DNA of 64,000 bases from an uncultured Collinsella sp. (GTDB taxonomy: Bacteria > Actinomycetota > Coriobacteriia > Coriobacteriales > Coriobacteriaceae): assembly GCA_902491565.1 (NCBI GenBank), contig CABUIE010000001.1:174364-238363 (forward strand), given 5' to 3'. Positions 43,583 to 52,607 of this stretch are shown piece by piece; positions within the stretch are counted from its first letter, which is position 1, and each line of letters opens with the position of its first letter. The notes under the pieces are model-generated. The model was not told the origin of the DNA, did not search any database, and was given only the letters and a program-made list of their open reading frames with translations. Both the position numbers and the translations under genes were made by a program.

Positions 43583-44215
43583 ATGACTACCGTAAGACGG
43601 GTCGATCTTTCTTGCGTCGTCCAAGCGGGCGGGCTGTCCTCACGCATGGGCCGCGATAAGGCGCGCATGACGTTTTGCGGCGAACCGCTCATCGAGCGCG
43701 TGCTGGGTCGGCTGGCGACAGTTGCCGGCGAGTTGGTCGTGACGACTTCGCGCCCCAGCGAGCTTGCCTATCTTGAGGAGCGCACGTTTGGCGGTCTGGT
43801 GCCGCGAATAGTGTCGGACCTTGAGGGGCCGGCGGGTGCCATGCGCGGCATCGCGAGCTCGTTGGCCGCGGCGCGATTGCCGTTCGTGGCGATCGTCGCC
43901 TGCGATATGCCGTTTGTCTCGCCGGAACTTATCGGCGCGCTTGCCGATCGTGTTGAGGCCGAGGCGCTCGACGTGTGCGTGCCGTGCGAGGAGCGGGGGA
44001 TTGAGCCGCTTTGCGCCGTCTGGCGCCGTGGCGCGTGTGCGCCGGTTGCCCATGAGCTGCTCGCCTGCGACCGCCAGCGCATTCGCTGCCTGATCAATCG
44101 CGTTCAGGCTGGTTATATGGATGAACCGCAGATCGTTAAGGCCGCGGGTTCGACGCTCTGCTTCGAGAACGTCAATACGCCCGAGGAGTTTGCGGCGGCC
44201 GAGTTACTCGCCTAG
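43583..44215 (+). CDS. mobA: Molybdenum cofactor guanylyltransferase MobA-like
   Basis: A 210-residue nucleotidyltransferase that attaches GMP to the Mo cofactor to make the MGD form used by FdhF and the orphan oxidoreductase. The signature VVQAGGLSSRMGRDKARMTF lies near residue 11, followed by ISDLEGPAGAMRGI-type and VACDMPFVSPELI motifs. The start at 43583 is supported by GGAGG 11 bases upstream; longer frames would run through selC and are rejected. A DUF3343 gene follows 15 bp later. MocA-type (CTP) activity is an alternative. Confidence 0.85.
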   Translation: MTTVRRVDLSCVVQAGGLSSRMGRDKARMTFCGEPLIERVLGRLATVAGELVVTTSRPSELAYLEERTFGGLVPRIVSDLEGPAGAMRGIASSLAAARLPFVAIVACDMPFVSPELIGALADRVEAEALDVCVPCEERGIEPLCAVWRRGACAPVAHELLACDRQRIRCLINRVQAGYMDEPQIVKAAGSTLCFENVNTPEEFAAAELLA

Positions 44216-44230
44216 ACGATTGGAGTTGCC

Positions 44231-44626
44231 ATGTCTCACGATATTTGCCCCGACACGGGAGAGCCTTGCACTTGCGATGGTTCCGAGCCCTGTACCTGCG
44301 GCTGCGGTGGCCGTGGACATACTGCGGAAGAGGAGGCAGCCGCTGCGGCGTATCGTGAGGCACACCGCGAAGGGCCGTCCGGTGATGCCCTCGACCACGA
44401 GCGCAAGATTATCGTGTCGTTCGATAGCACCTTCGATGTGATGGAATGTGAACAGCTGTGCCTTGCCGCCGGCGTGCCCGGGCGCATTATGCCTTTGCCC
44501 GGCTCCATTACCGCAGGTTGCGGTCTGTGCTGGGCCATGCCGTTCTCGGGCGATGCTCTCGCCGCCTTCCGCGCCGCCACCGAGGGCCGCATAACCCCTG
44601 CCGACTACCATCAGCTCGTCCTCTAA
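44231..44626 (+). CDS. DUF3343 protein with Cys-rich N-terminal extension
   Basis: A 131-residue protein. The C-terminal 75 residues are a DUF3343 domain (VSFDSTFDVMECEQLCLAAG, GRIMPLPGSITAGCGLCWAM), like the 83-residue protein at 16297. The first 30 residues are unusual: six Cys in the pattern CPDTGEPCTCDGSEPCTCGC, suggesting a metal- or selenium-binding tail. It directly follows mobA and so is tied to both Mo and Se metabolism. A function as a selenium carrier to Mo hydroxylase is inference. Confidence 0.75.
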   Translation: MSHDICPDTGEPCTCDGSEPCTCGCGGRGHTAEEEAAAAAYREAHREGPSGDALDHERKIIVSFDSTFDVMECEQLCLAAGVPGRIMPLPGSITAGCGLCWAMPFSGDALAAFRAATEGRITPADYHQLVL

Positions 44627-44878
44627 CCACCAACACCACCACAAAGGTGCCCAATATGGTGGTTTGGAACATGTGGACGAAACAGCTTCGAAACACGCGA
44701 TTTGCGCGTTGGGTGCTCAAAAACGCCTCTACCTGCATCGTAATCAAAACGAAACATCCGCCCGTCGGCTTATGCGAAACTTTGCTGCAACAGTGCGATA
44801 TTATCCATACTCGATAAAGTTCGTGGCGCATAGGGTGCCGCGACCGACATTTTTTCGTTTCCCATCATTGGAGGAAGC

Positions 44879-46234
44879 ATGAGCTACACGCAGAAAGTTC
44901 TCGAAGAGCTCAAGGCCCGCTATCCCGAGCAGCCTGAGTTCATCCAGGCCGCGACCGAGATCCTCGGCACCATCCAGCCGGCGCTCGACGCCCACCCCGA
45001 GTACGAGGAGGCCGCCCTGCTGGAGCGCCTCGTCGAGCCCGAGCGCATCGTCATGTTCCGTGTTCCCTGGGTCGACGACCAGGGCAAGGTTCAGGTCAAC
45101 CGCGGCTATCGCGTCGAGTTCAACTCTGCCATTGGACCCTACAAGGGCGGCCTGCGCTTTAACCCGACGGTCACCCTGGGTATGCTCAAGTTCCTGGGCC
45201 TGGAGCAGATCCTCAAGAACAGCCTGACCACCCTTCCCATGGGCGGCGGCAAGGGCGGCTCCGACTTTGACCCTAAGGGCAAGTCCAACAACGAGATCAT
45301 GCACTTCTGCCAGTCCTTCATGACCGAGCTCTATCGCCACATCGGCCCCAACACCGACGTTCCCGCCGGCGACCTGGGTGTTGGCGGCCGCGAGGTTGCC
45401 TACCTGTTCGGTCAGTACAAGCGCCTGACCAACGAGTGGACCGGCGTCCTCACCGGCAAGGGCCTCTCCTTTGGCGGCTCGCTCGCCCGTACCGAGGCCA
45501 CCGGCTACGGCCTGGCCTACTTTGTGGACGAGTATCTCAAGAGCCGCGGCGACTCCTTCGAGGGCAAGAACGTCGTCGTTCACGGCTCCGGTAACGTCGC
45601 TATCTACGCGGTCCAGAAGGTCGCCCAGCTCGGCGGCAAGGTGCTGGCCTGCTCCGACACCCACGGCTGGGTCGAGGATCCCGACGGCATCGACTACACC
45701 GTGCTCGAGCATGTCTACAACAAGAAGCGCTCCGGCCACGACAAGGGTGTTACGCTCGCTATGTACGTTGACGAGAAGCCCAACGCCGTGTGGCACGAGG
45801 GCGACGGCCGCGGCGTGTGGCAGCTGCCCTGCGACATCGCGCTGCCCTGCGCTCGCGAGAACACGCTGCTGCTCGAGGACGCCCAGGCGCTCGTCGCCAA
45901 CGGCTGCAAGGTGGTCGGTGAGGGAGCGAACATGCCCACGACCATCGAGGCCACGACCTACTTCCAGGAGAACGGCGTCGCCTTTATGCCCGGTAAGGCT
46001 GCCAACGCCGGCGGCGTGCTCGTGTCCGGCCTGGAGATGAGCCAGAACGCCGAGCACCTGTCCTGGACCTTCGAGGAGGTCGACGGCAAGCTCGAGCAGC
46101 TCATGCGCGGCATGTTCCACAATGTGGACGACACCGCCAAGAAGTACGGCGAGGAGGGCAACTTCGTCATGGGCGCCAACATCGCCGGCTTCCTGAAGGT
46201 CGCCGACGCCATGCTCGCCCAGGGCGTCTGCTAG
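44879..46234 (+). CDS. gdhA: Glutamate dehydrogenase
   Basis: A 451-residue hexameric-type enzyme interconverting glutamate and 2-oxoglutarate plus ammonia. The substrate-binding GYRVEFNSAIGPYKGGLRFNP and the catalytic Lys in LPMGGGKGGSDFDPKGKS lie in the first domain, and the nucleotide fold (VVVHGSGNVAIYAVQKVAQLG) in the second. The pattern matches the NADP-dependent GdhA group. The ATG at 44879 follows TTGGAGGAAG. The 252-bp upstream gap shows no clear element beyond a low-GC stretch. Confidence 0.95.
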   Translation: MSYTQKVLEELKARYPEQPEFIQAATEILGTIQPALDAHPEYEEAALLERLVEPERIVMFRVPWVDDQGKVQVNRGYRVEFNSAIGPYKGGLRFNPTVTLGMLKFLGLEQILKNSLTTLPMGGGKGGSDFDPKGKSNNEIMHFCQSFMTELYRHIGPNTDVPAGDLGVGGREVAYLFGQYKRLTNEWTGVLTGKGLSFGGSLARTEATGYGLAYFVDEYLKSRGDSFEGKNVVVHGSGNVAIYAVQKVAQLGGKVLACSDTHGWVEDPDGIDYTVLEHVYNKKRSGHDKGVTLAMYVDEKPNAVWHEGDGRGVWQLPCDIALPCARENTLLLEDAQALVANGCKVVGEGANMPTTIEATTYFQENGVAFMPGKAANAGGVLVSGLEMSQNAEHLSWTFEEVDGKLEQLMRGMFHNVDDTAKKYGEEGNFVMGANIAGFLKVADAMLAQGVC

Positions 46235-46260
46235 ATCTTCGCTCGACATAGCATGTGATG

Positions 46261-46293
46261 AGGCTCTCAGCTATCCGGCTGGGAGCCTTTTCT
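46261..46293 (+). terminator. Rho-independent terminator after gdhA
   Basis: AGGCTCTCAGC pairs with GCTGGGAGCCT (one mismatch) and is followed by TTTTCT. Confidence 0.85.
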
Positions 46294-46310
46294 ATCCCGG
46301 AGGACTCTTC

Positions 46311-46383
46311 ATAACTTGCGGTGAAATACGGACTGTTTAGCGTCCCAGAACGGCTAATCAGTCCGTATTTCACCGCAAGTTAT
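46311..46383. repeat. Extragenic palindrome, family A, copy 5
   Basis: Perfect 25-base arms (46311-46335, starting ATAACTTGCGGTGAAATACG, and 46359-46383) with a 23-base loop, between gdhA and the Mo hydroxylase. It shares the GGACTG inner arm with copy 1 but has TAACTT instead of TAAGTT at the outer end, with the other arm changed to match. Confidence 0.9.
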
Positions 46384-46463
46384 GGCTGGGTAGGTGGATT
46401 TTGTCCTAAAACGGTGTGCGGCCCCTCGTTTGGTACACTTAGAAACACTGGACAAGTGAAGAG

Positions 46464-47378
46464 ATGGGGGAGAACGTGCTCAAGTTCGGTACCTACGTCC
46501 GTGTTGGAAACGCGGCCGAAGCCTATGAGCTCTTACAGAAGAACCGCAACAACAAGATTGTGGGCGGTGGCATCTGGATGCGCCTGGGTTCGCGTCGCGT
46601 GGCGACGGCGATTGACCTTTCGGCCTGCGGGCTCGATCAGATCGAGGAGACCGAGACCGAGTTTCGCATCGGTGCCATGTGCACCCTGCGCCAGCTCGAG
46701 CGCCATGCCGAGCTCAACGCGCTTGTTAACAACGTCTTTGAGTTCGCCGTCCACGATATCGTGGGCGTGCAGCTGCGCAATACCGCCACGGTGGGCGGCA
46801 GCATCTACGGCCGCTTTGGCTTCTCGGACGTTCTTTCCGCCTTCCTCGCGCTCGATTCGTACGTTGAGCTGACGGGTGCCGGCCGCGTGCCGCTCGCCGA
46901 GTTCGTCGACATGGGCTACGTGCGCGACGTGATCGAGCACGTCGTGGTCGTCAAGCACGATTACCGTGCAAGCTACGAAGCCGTGCGCAAGGCCGCGACC
47001 GACTTCCCCTCGCTTAATGTCACCGCCGCCTGGTGGGACGGCTCCTGGCACGTCACCGTGGGTGCCCGTCCGCTGCGCGCGACCCTGCTGCAGGACGAGG
47101 CATGCGGCCTTACCAGCGAGCAGCCTTCCGAGGACGAGCTCCGCGCCCTGGCCGCATCCGTGCGTGCCCTGAGCTACGGCACCAACCTGTGGGGCTCGGC
47201 CGACTACCGCCGCCGCATCTCGGCCCCGCTCGCCGTGCAGGCCGTGCGCCGCGCTGCAGGCATCGAGCTTTCGGCCGCGCTTGCCCGCGAGCTCGAGACC
47301 GTGCAGGTCCCTAAGTTCGCCACGGACGAGTATTCCTGCCGCCGCGTGCCCGGCGTCGATTCTAGCGAGGTGCGCTAA
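46464..47378 (+). CDS. Molybdenum hydroxylase FAD-binding subunit
   Basis: A 304-residue FAD subunit of a xanthine dehydrogenase-type enzyme. The FAD-binding stretches NNKIVGGGIWMRLG and QLRNTATVGGSIYGRFGFSDVL are present, and the C-terminal CO-dehydrogenase flavoprotein-type domain follows. It passes electrons from the [2Fe-2S] clusters of the next gene to an acceptor such as NAD. ATG 46464 is the longest plausible start; GTG 46476, behind GGGGGAG, is a good alternative and would give 300 residues. The stop overlaps the next ATG. Confidence 0.85.
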   Translation: MGENVLKFGTYVRVGNAAEAYELLQKNRNNKIVGGGIWMRLGSRRVATAIDLSACGLDQIEETETEFRIGAMCTLRQLERHAELNALVNNVFEFAVHDIVGVQLRNTATVGGSIYGRFGFSDVLSAFLALDSYVELTGAGRVPLAEFVDMGYVRDVIEHVVVVKHDYRASYEAVRKAATDFPSLNVTAAWWDGSWHVTVGARPLRATLLQDEACGLTSEQPSEDELRALAASVRALSYGTNLWGSADYRRRISAPLAVQAVRRAAGIELSAALARELETVQVPKFATDEYSCRRVPGVDSSEVR

Positions 47379-50209
47379 TGGCTGCCAAACTCATAGATCT
47401 TTCCTTTACGCTCAACGGCCGCAAGGTCAAGGTTCAGATTGCCCCCGACACCATGCTCTTTGCGCTGCTGCGCGAGCAGGGCTGCGCGTCGGTGCGCTGC
47501 GCCTGCGAAACCACCAACTGCGGCCTGTGCACGGTGTGGCTTGACGGCGACCCGGTGCTGAGCTGCTCGGTTCCCGCCGCCCGTGTTGAGGGGCGCACCA
47601 TCACCACGCTTGAGGGCCTTAAGGGCGAGTCCGAGGCGCTTGCCCGCGCAATGGCTGCCGAAGGCGCCGAGCAGTGCGGTTTTTGCGCCCCCGGTCTCAT
47701 CATGAACGTGCTGGCGCTCGCCCGCGCCGCCAAGGAGGACCCGAGCCTCGTCGCCACGCGTGAGGAGCTCTCACGCCAGCTCGCCGGCAACCTCTGCCGT
47801 TGCAGCGGCTACGAGAGCCAGCTGCGCGCCATCGTGCGCTTCCTCAACGAGTCCGGCGTTCAGGTGGGCTTCGAGATGCCCGAGCTGCCCGTCAACGACA
47901 CCAGCTCTGACGGCGTCTCCTACAAGCAGATCACCCACAAGCAGCCCAAGAAGGATTCGAAGGCGCTGCTCGAGGGTCGTCCCGTCTACACGGGCGATAT
48001 GGTGCCCGCCGGCGCGCTCATCGTCAAACTCAAGCGCAGCCCGTATGCTCGCGCCAAGATCCGCTCCATCGATACGTCGCGCGCCCTGAAGGTGCCCGGC
48101 GTGGTGGGCGTTTACACCTACGAGGACGTGCCCAAGCGCCGCTTTACCATCGCCGGCCAGAGCTATCCGCAGCCTTCGCCCTACGACCGCCTGATTCTCG
48201 AGAACCTCGTGCGTTACCAAAACGAGGAAGTGGCGATCGTCGCCGCCGAGACCGAGGAGGCCGCCGATAAGGCGCTCAAGCTCATCAAGGTCGACTACGA
48301 GGTGCTCGAGCCGCTGCTCGACTTTACCAAGGCACTTGATAACGACATCGTGGTTCACCCCGAGGGTGACGTGACCTTTATGTTCCCGCAGGGCGGCGAT
48401 GTCCCGCGCAACTTGGTGTGCAGCGGTACCAGTGATTTTGGCGATCTGGACGAGGCCTTCGCCCAGAGCGACATCGTCTTTGAGCGCACTTACACCAGCC
48501 AGGCCACGCAGACCGCGCCCATGGAGACCTTCCGCGCCTTCGCGACGACCGACGCGTTCGGCCGCATCTCGGTGACCACCTCCACGCAGGTGCCCTTCCA
48601 CGTGCGCCGCATGGTCGCGCAGTCGCTCGACATTCCGCAGTCGCAGGTACAGGTCATTAAGCCGCGCATCGGCGGCGGCTTTGGCTCCAAGCAGACGGGC
48701 TGCTGCGAGATCTTCGTGGCGTTCGTGACGCAGCAGACCGGCCGTCCGAGCTATTGCTGCTACACCCGCGAGGAGACCATCACCGCGGGCAACTCGCGTC
48801 ACCAGATGCAGATGACCGTTAAGCTGGGCGCCATGAACGACGGCACCATCACGGCCATCGATCTGCATGCGCTGTCCAATGCCGGCGCGTACGGCGAGCA
48901 CGCCACCACGACGATCGGCCTTTCGGGCCACAAGAGCCTGCCCATCTACAACCACGTGAAGGCGAGCCGCTTTAGCTGGGACGCCGTCTACACCAATACC
49001 AACCGCGGCGGCGCGTATCGCGGCTACGGTGCCACCCAGGGCCAGTTTGCCGTGGAGAGCGCCGTCAACGAGCTCGCCGACATGCTGCACATGGACCCCG
49101 CCGACCTGCGCCTTAAGAACATGGTGCACGAGGGCGAGATCATGCCGCAGTACTACAACGAGAAGCTCAACGCCTGCGCACTCGACCGCTGCCTGCTGCG
49201 CGCGATGGACATGATCGGTTGGCGCGACAAGCCGCTAGCCGTGGACCTGGGCGACCGCGTGCGCGCCCTGGGCTGCGCGCTCACCATGCAGGGCTCGGGT
49301 ATCTCCAACGTGGACATCGCCGGCATCGATATGCGCCTGGAAGAGGACGGCTTCATTACCATCGGCACCGGCGCCACCGATAACGGCATGGGCGTCGATA
49401 CGATTCTGGCGCAGATTGCTGCCGAGGAGCTGGGCGTGGAGAGCTCGCAGATCGTGGTGCGCGGCGTAGACACCGATGTGTCGCCGTTCGACGCCGGCTC
49501 GTACGCGAGCTCGGGCACGTACGTGACGGGCCTTGCCGCCAAGAATGCCGCGACCGAGCTGCGTGAGAAGATTTGCGCCAAGGCCGCCCAGATGTGGGAT
49601 GTGGACGCCGCCGACGTGGTCTTCGACGGCCAGTACGTGCGCCTGTCCGACGAGCGTGCTGCGCGCGAGCAGAACCGCTACCTCACGCTGCGCGACTTTG
49701 CCAACCTGTGTGTCAAGAACATCGCGGGCGGCGACGCGCTCACCTCCCACGCCTCTGCCTGCCTGCCCGTTTCGCCTCCGCCGTTTATGGCCGGCATTGC
49801 CGAGGTCGAGGTCGACAAGGCCACCGGCAAGGTGACCGTGGTGGACTACGCGGCGGCCGTCGATTGCGGCACCGTGATCAACGAGGCGCTCGCGCGCGTC
49901 CAGGCCGAGGGCGGCATTGCCCAGGGTATCGGTCACGCGCTCTACGAGATCGTCGAGCACGACGACCGCGGCCGCCTGCGCACCGGCAACTTTATGAGCT
50001 ACAAGCTGCCCACGCGCCTGGATATCGGCTGCATACGCGTGGCCTTTGAGCCGAGCTACGAGCCGACGGGTCCGTTTGGTGCCAAGTCGATCGGCGAGGT
50101 CGTCATCAACACGCCGCTCGCCGCCGTGGCCTCGGCCGTCGCACACGCCACCGGCCACCAGGTTCGCTCGCTGCCGATCACGCCCGAGAAGGCCCTGCTG
50201 GGGGAGTAG
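47378..50209 (+). CDS. Xanthine dehydrogenase-type molybdenum hydroxylase, [2Fe-2S]/Mo fusion, probably selenium-dependent
   Basis: A 943-residue fusion of an iron-sulfur domain and a Mo-pterin domain. The plant-type cluster is CACETTNCGLCTVWLDGD, and the second cluster is CGFCAPGLIMN plus NLCRCSGYES. The Mo domain contains GGGFGSKQTGCCEIF, GGAYRGYGATQGQFAVESAVNE and FGAKSIGEVVINTP. No TGA codon is used. Similar fusions occur in selenium-dependent xanthine dehydrogenases whose Mo ligand is a labile selenium, and the genome's yedF/DUF3343/desulfurase genes support that reading. The exact purine or other heterocyclic substrate is inferred. Confidence 0.87.
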   Translation: MAAKLIDLSFTLNGRKVKVQIAPDTMLFALLREQGCASVRCACETTNCGLCTVWLDGDPVLSCSVPAARVEGRTITTLEGLKGESEALARAMAAEGAEQCGFCAPGLIMNVLALARAAKEDPSLVATREELSRQLAGNLCRCSGYESQLRAIVRFLNESGVQVGFEMPELPVNDTSSDGVSYKQITHKQPKKDSKALLEGRPVYTGDMVPAGALIVKLKRSPYARAKIRSIDTSRALKVPGVVGVYTYEDVPKRRFTIAGQSYPQPSPYDRLILENLVRYQNEEVAIVAAETEEAADKALKLIKVDYEVLEPLLDFTKALDNDIVVHPEGDVTFMFPQGGDVPRNLVCSGTSDFGDLDEAFAQSDIVFERTYTSQATQTAPMETFRAFATTDAFGRISVTTSTQVPFHVRRMVAQSLDIPQSQVQVIKPRIGGGFGSKQTGCCEIFVAFVTQQTGRPSYCCYTREETITAGNSRHQMQMTVKLGAMNDGTITAIDLHALSNAGAYGEHATTTIGLSGHKSLPIYNHVKASRFSWDAVYTNTNRGGAYRGYGATQGQFAVESAVNELADMLHMDPADLRLKNMVHEGEIMPQYYNEKLNACALDRCLLRAMDMIGWRDKPLAVDLGDRVRALGCALTMQGSGISNVDIAGIDMRLEEDGFITIGTGATDNGMGVDTILAQIAAEELGVESSQIVVRGVDTDVSPFDAGSYASSGTYVTGLAAKNAATELREKICAKAAQMWDVDAADVVFDGQYVRLSDERAAREQNRYLTLRDFANLCVKNIAGGDALTSHASACLPVSPPPFMAGIAEVEVDKATGKVTVVDYAAAVDCGTVINEALARVQAEGGIAQGIGHALYEIVEHDDRGRLRTGNFMSYKLPTRLDIGCIRVAFEPSYEPTGPFGAKSIGEVVINTPLAAVASAVAHATGHQVRSLPITPEKALLGE

Positions 50210-50233
50210 CGGGTCAGCGAACAAGTCGCAATT

Positions 50234-50263
50234 GGCGGGGCGGGGCAACTCGCCCCGCCTTTT
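50234..50263 (+). terminator. Terminator after the molybdenum hydroxylase
   Basis: A 9-bp stem, GGCGGGGCG with CGCCCCGCC, is followed by TTTTG. Confidence 0.88.
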
Positions 50264-50349
50264 GCACTCGTGGTGAGGTCGTGAGCCTGTAAAAGGTGTG
50301 CGTGCGCTTGCCGTTCGTATCTGCTATCATTCCTAGTCTGTGCGCTCAT

Positions 50350-50433
50350 GCGGGCGTGGCGGAATTGGTAGACGCGCCAGATTTAGGTTCTGGTGGGATT
50401 CCCGTGAAGGTTCGAGTCCTTTCGCCCGCACCA
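50350..50433 (+). tRNA. tRNA-Leu(TAG)
   Basis: An 84-base cloverleaf with GCGGGCG/CGCCCGC acceptor stem, anticodon loop TTTAGGT (TAG), class II long variable arm, T-loop GGTTCGAGTCC and encoded CCA. Confidence 0.96.
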
Positions 50434-50524
50434 ACGCACCTGCGTCGGCTCCTGCCGTCGCGACTCTTTGTTGCATAAAGGTACCAGCACCTCAGATAAG
50501 CTGGGCAGTATGAGGAGGAACGTG

Positions 50525-51823
50525 TTGAACATCACCGCTTCTGACGTCAAGGACGCCAAGCTCACCGCTACGGTCACCATCCCGGCCGCCGACGTCGACG
50601 CCGCGATCAAGAAGGCCTACAAGGACACCGCCAAGAAGTACCGCTTCCCGGGCTTCCGCGCCGGCAAGGCTCCCCGTCCGGTCATCGACTCTGCTCTTGG
50701 CGCCGAGGCTACCCTCGCTCAGGCCACCAACGACCTGATCGCCGCCAACGAGCCCGTCGTCCTCAACGAGCTGGACATCGTCCCCACCAAGAACGGTGAC
50801 TACAAGGAGCTCGACCTCGCCAAGGATCACGAGGACTACACCTACACCGTCGAGTTCTCCCTGCGTCCTGCTGCCGAGCTCTCCTCCTTCGACGCTGTCG
50901 AGATCGAGATGCCCCCTGCGGAGGTCACCGAGTCCGAGATCAACAACCAGGTCGAGATGCTCCTCAACTACCGTGCCACCTTCGAGGACGTCGAGGGTCG
51001 CGCCGTCGAGGCCGAGGACTACGTCACCGTCGACCTCAAGGCTGTCGAGAACGCCGACAACTTCGCTGCCGAGGGCCGCATGCTCATCGCCGGTAGCGAC
51101 AGCAACCCCAAGGAGTTCAACGAGGCCCTGATCGGCGCTAACGTTGACGACGTCAAGACCGTCACCTGGACCGACGAGGTCGAGGAGGGCGAGGAGGCCG
51201 AGACCCACACCGTCGAGGTCACCGTCAAGGGCATCAAGGTCCGCAACACCCCCGAGCTCACCGACGAGCTCGTCAAGTCCGACTTTGGCTTCGACAGCAT
51301 CGAGGCCATGCGCGACGCCATCAAGCTCGAGATCGAGCAGGACAAGGCTTCCCGCCTCCCGGCCGAGAAGGAGAACCGTTGCGTCTCCGCTCTCGCAGAG
51401 CGTCTGCAGCTCGATGAGATGGACGCCGACTACGAGCAGTCCGTCTTTGAGGAGCTTGGCCAGAACTTCCTGTCCAACCTCGCTGCTCGCGGCATGACGC
51501 TCGACACCTGGCTGCCCGCTTCCGGCCTGACCATGGAGCAGTTCATCGGCGACCTGCACAAGCAGGCCAACGACGTTGCCCGTGAGTCCCTGGCGCTCGA
51601 CGCTCTTGCCCGTGAGCTCAAGATTGAGGTCACCGAGGACGACGTCAACGCCGAGTTCGAGAAGGCTGGCGTCAAGGACGTCGAGGCTTCCAAGGCCGAG
51701 TTCATCGCCGATGGCCGCATGCCGGCGGTCCGCGAGTCCATCCGTCGTTCCAAGGCCGTCGACCACCTGGTCGAGAACGCCAAGGTGACCGAGGTCGACG
51801 AGACCGCCAAGGACGCCGAGTAA
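50525..51823 (+). CDS. tig: Trigger factor, ribosome-associated chaperone and PPIase
   Basis: A 432-residue chaperone docking near the ribosomal exit tunnel. The ribosome-binding signature is YRFPGFRAGKAPRPVIDSA (about residues 38-56), followed by a FKBP-like PPIase region and a long C-terminal helical domain (LPAEKENRCVSALAERL). A TTG start at 50525 is preferred since AGGAGG sits six bases upstream; GTG 50522 or ATG 50510 would put the site too close or inside the gene. It precedes clpP-clpX, a classical order. Confidence 0.93.
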   Translation: MNITASDVKDAKLTATVTIPAADVDAAIKKAYKDTAKKYRFPGFRAGKAPRPVIDSALGAEATLAQATNDLIAANEPVVLNELDIVPTKNGDYKELDLAKDHEDYTYTVEFSLRPAAELSSFDAVEIEMPPAEVTESEINNQVEMLLNYRATFEDVEGRAVEAEDYVTVDLKAVENADNFAAEGRMLIAGSDSNPKEFNEALIGANVDDVKTVTWTDEVEEGEEAETHTVEVTVKGIKVRNTPELTDELVKSDFGFDSIEAMRDAIKLEIEQDKASRLPAEKENRCVSALAERLQLDEMDADYEQSVFEELGQNFLSNLAARGMTLDTWLPASGLTMEQFIGDLHKQANDVARESLALDALARELKIEVTEDDVNAEFEKAGVKDVEASKAEFIADGRMPAVRESIRRSKAVDHLVENAKVTEVDETAKDAE

Positions 51824-51899
51824 TTCTCGCCACCTTGCCCGCGAGCGCATGGATGCGCCCGTGATGGGGTAAAGTTATAAGCCGGTTATCCGGTTGCTT

Positions 51900-51946
51900 C
51901 GTACGGTGCCAGCCAATGCATAGCATGCGGGCACCGTACGTTTGTC
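51900..51946 (+). terminator. Terminator between tig and clpP
   Basis: An 11-bp perfect stem, CGTACGGTGCC with GGCACCGTACG, followed by TTTGTCT, separates tig from clpPX. Confidence 0.8.
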
Positions 51947-51985
51947 TAGAACCACTATTGGTCCGTAAGAGAAATGGAGATGCGT

Positions 51986-52606
51986 ATGATCGCTAAGTTC
52001 GATTCCGCCCTCGTGCCATACGTTATCGAGCAGACGCCGCGCGGCGAGCGCAGCTACGATATCTATTCGCGCCTGCTCAACGACCGCATCATCTTCTTGG
52101 GCGAGGAGATCAACTCCGTCAGCGCCAACCTGGTCGTTGCCCAGCTGCTGCATCTTGAGAGCCAGGATGCCGAGAAGGATATCTCGCTCTACATCAATTC
52201 GCCCGGTGGCGAGGTCTACTCCGGCCTGGCGATTCTGGACACCATGAACTTCATCAAGCCGCAGGTCTCCACCATTTGCGTCGGTATGGCCGCATCTATG
52301 GCCGCCGTGCTGCTTTCGGCCGGCGCCAAGGGCAAGCGCTTCTGCCTGCCGCACTCCAAGGTCATGATTCACCAGCCCAGCGGCGGTGCCCAGGGTCAGC
52401 AGACCGAGATCGAGATCGTGGCCGAGGAGATCAAGAAGACTCGCCACGAGCTCAACCAGATCCTGTCCGATGCCTCGGGCCAGCCGATCGAGAAGGTCCA
52501 GGCCGATACCGAGCGTGACAACTACCTGACCGCTGCCGAGGCCCTCGACTACGGCCTGATCGACCGTATCGTCACCTCGCGCGATCTCGCGGCGAAGGAC
52601 GCCTAG
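51986..52606 (+). CDS. clpP: ATP-dependent Clp protease proteolytic subunit ClpP
   Basis: A 206-residue serine peptidase forming the degradation chamber. The catalytic Ser lies in GMAASMAAVLLSAG and the His in SKVMIHQPSGG, with the Asp in the region before AADALDYGL-type sequence (AEALDYGLIDRI). Three closely spaced in-frame ATGs occur (51974, 51980, 51986); the last is chosen because GGAG precedes it at 6 bases. clpX follows after one base, so the unit is translated together. Confidence 0.95.
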   Translation: MIAKFDSALVPYVIEQTPRGERSYDIYSRLLNDRIIFLGEEINSVSANLVVAQLLHLESQDAEKDISLYINSPGGEVYSGLAILDTMNFIKPQVSTICVGMAASMAAVLLSAGAKGKRFCLPHSKVMIHQPSGGAQGQQTEIEIVAEEIKKTRHELNQILSDASGQPIEKVQADTERDNYLTAAEALDYGLIDRIVTSRDLAAKDA

Positions 52607-52607
52607 G

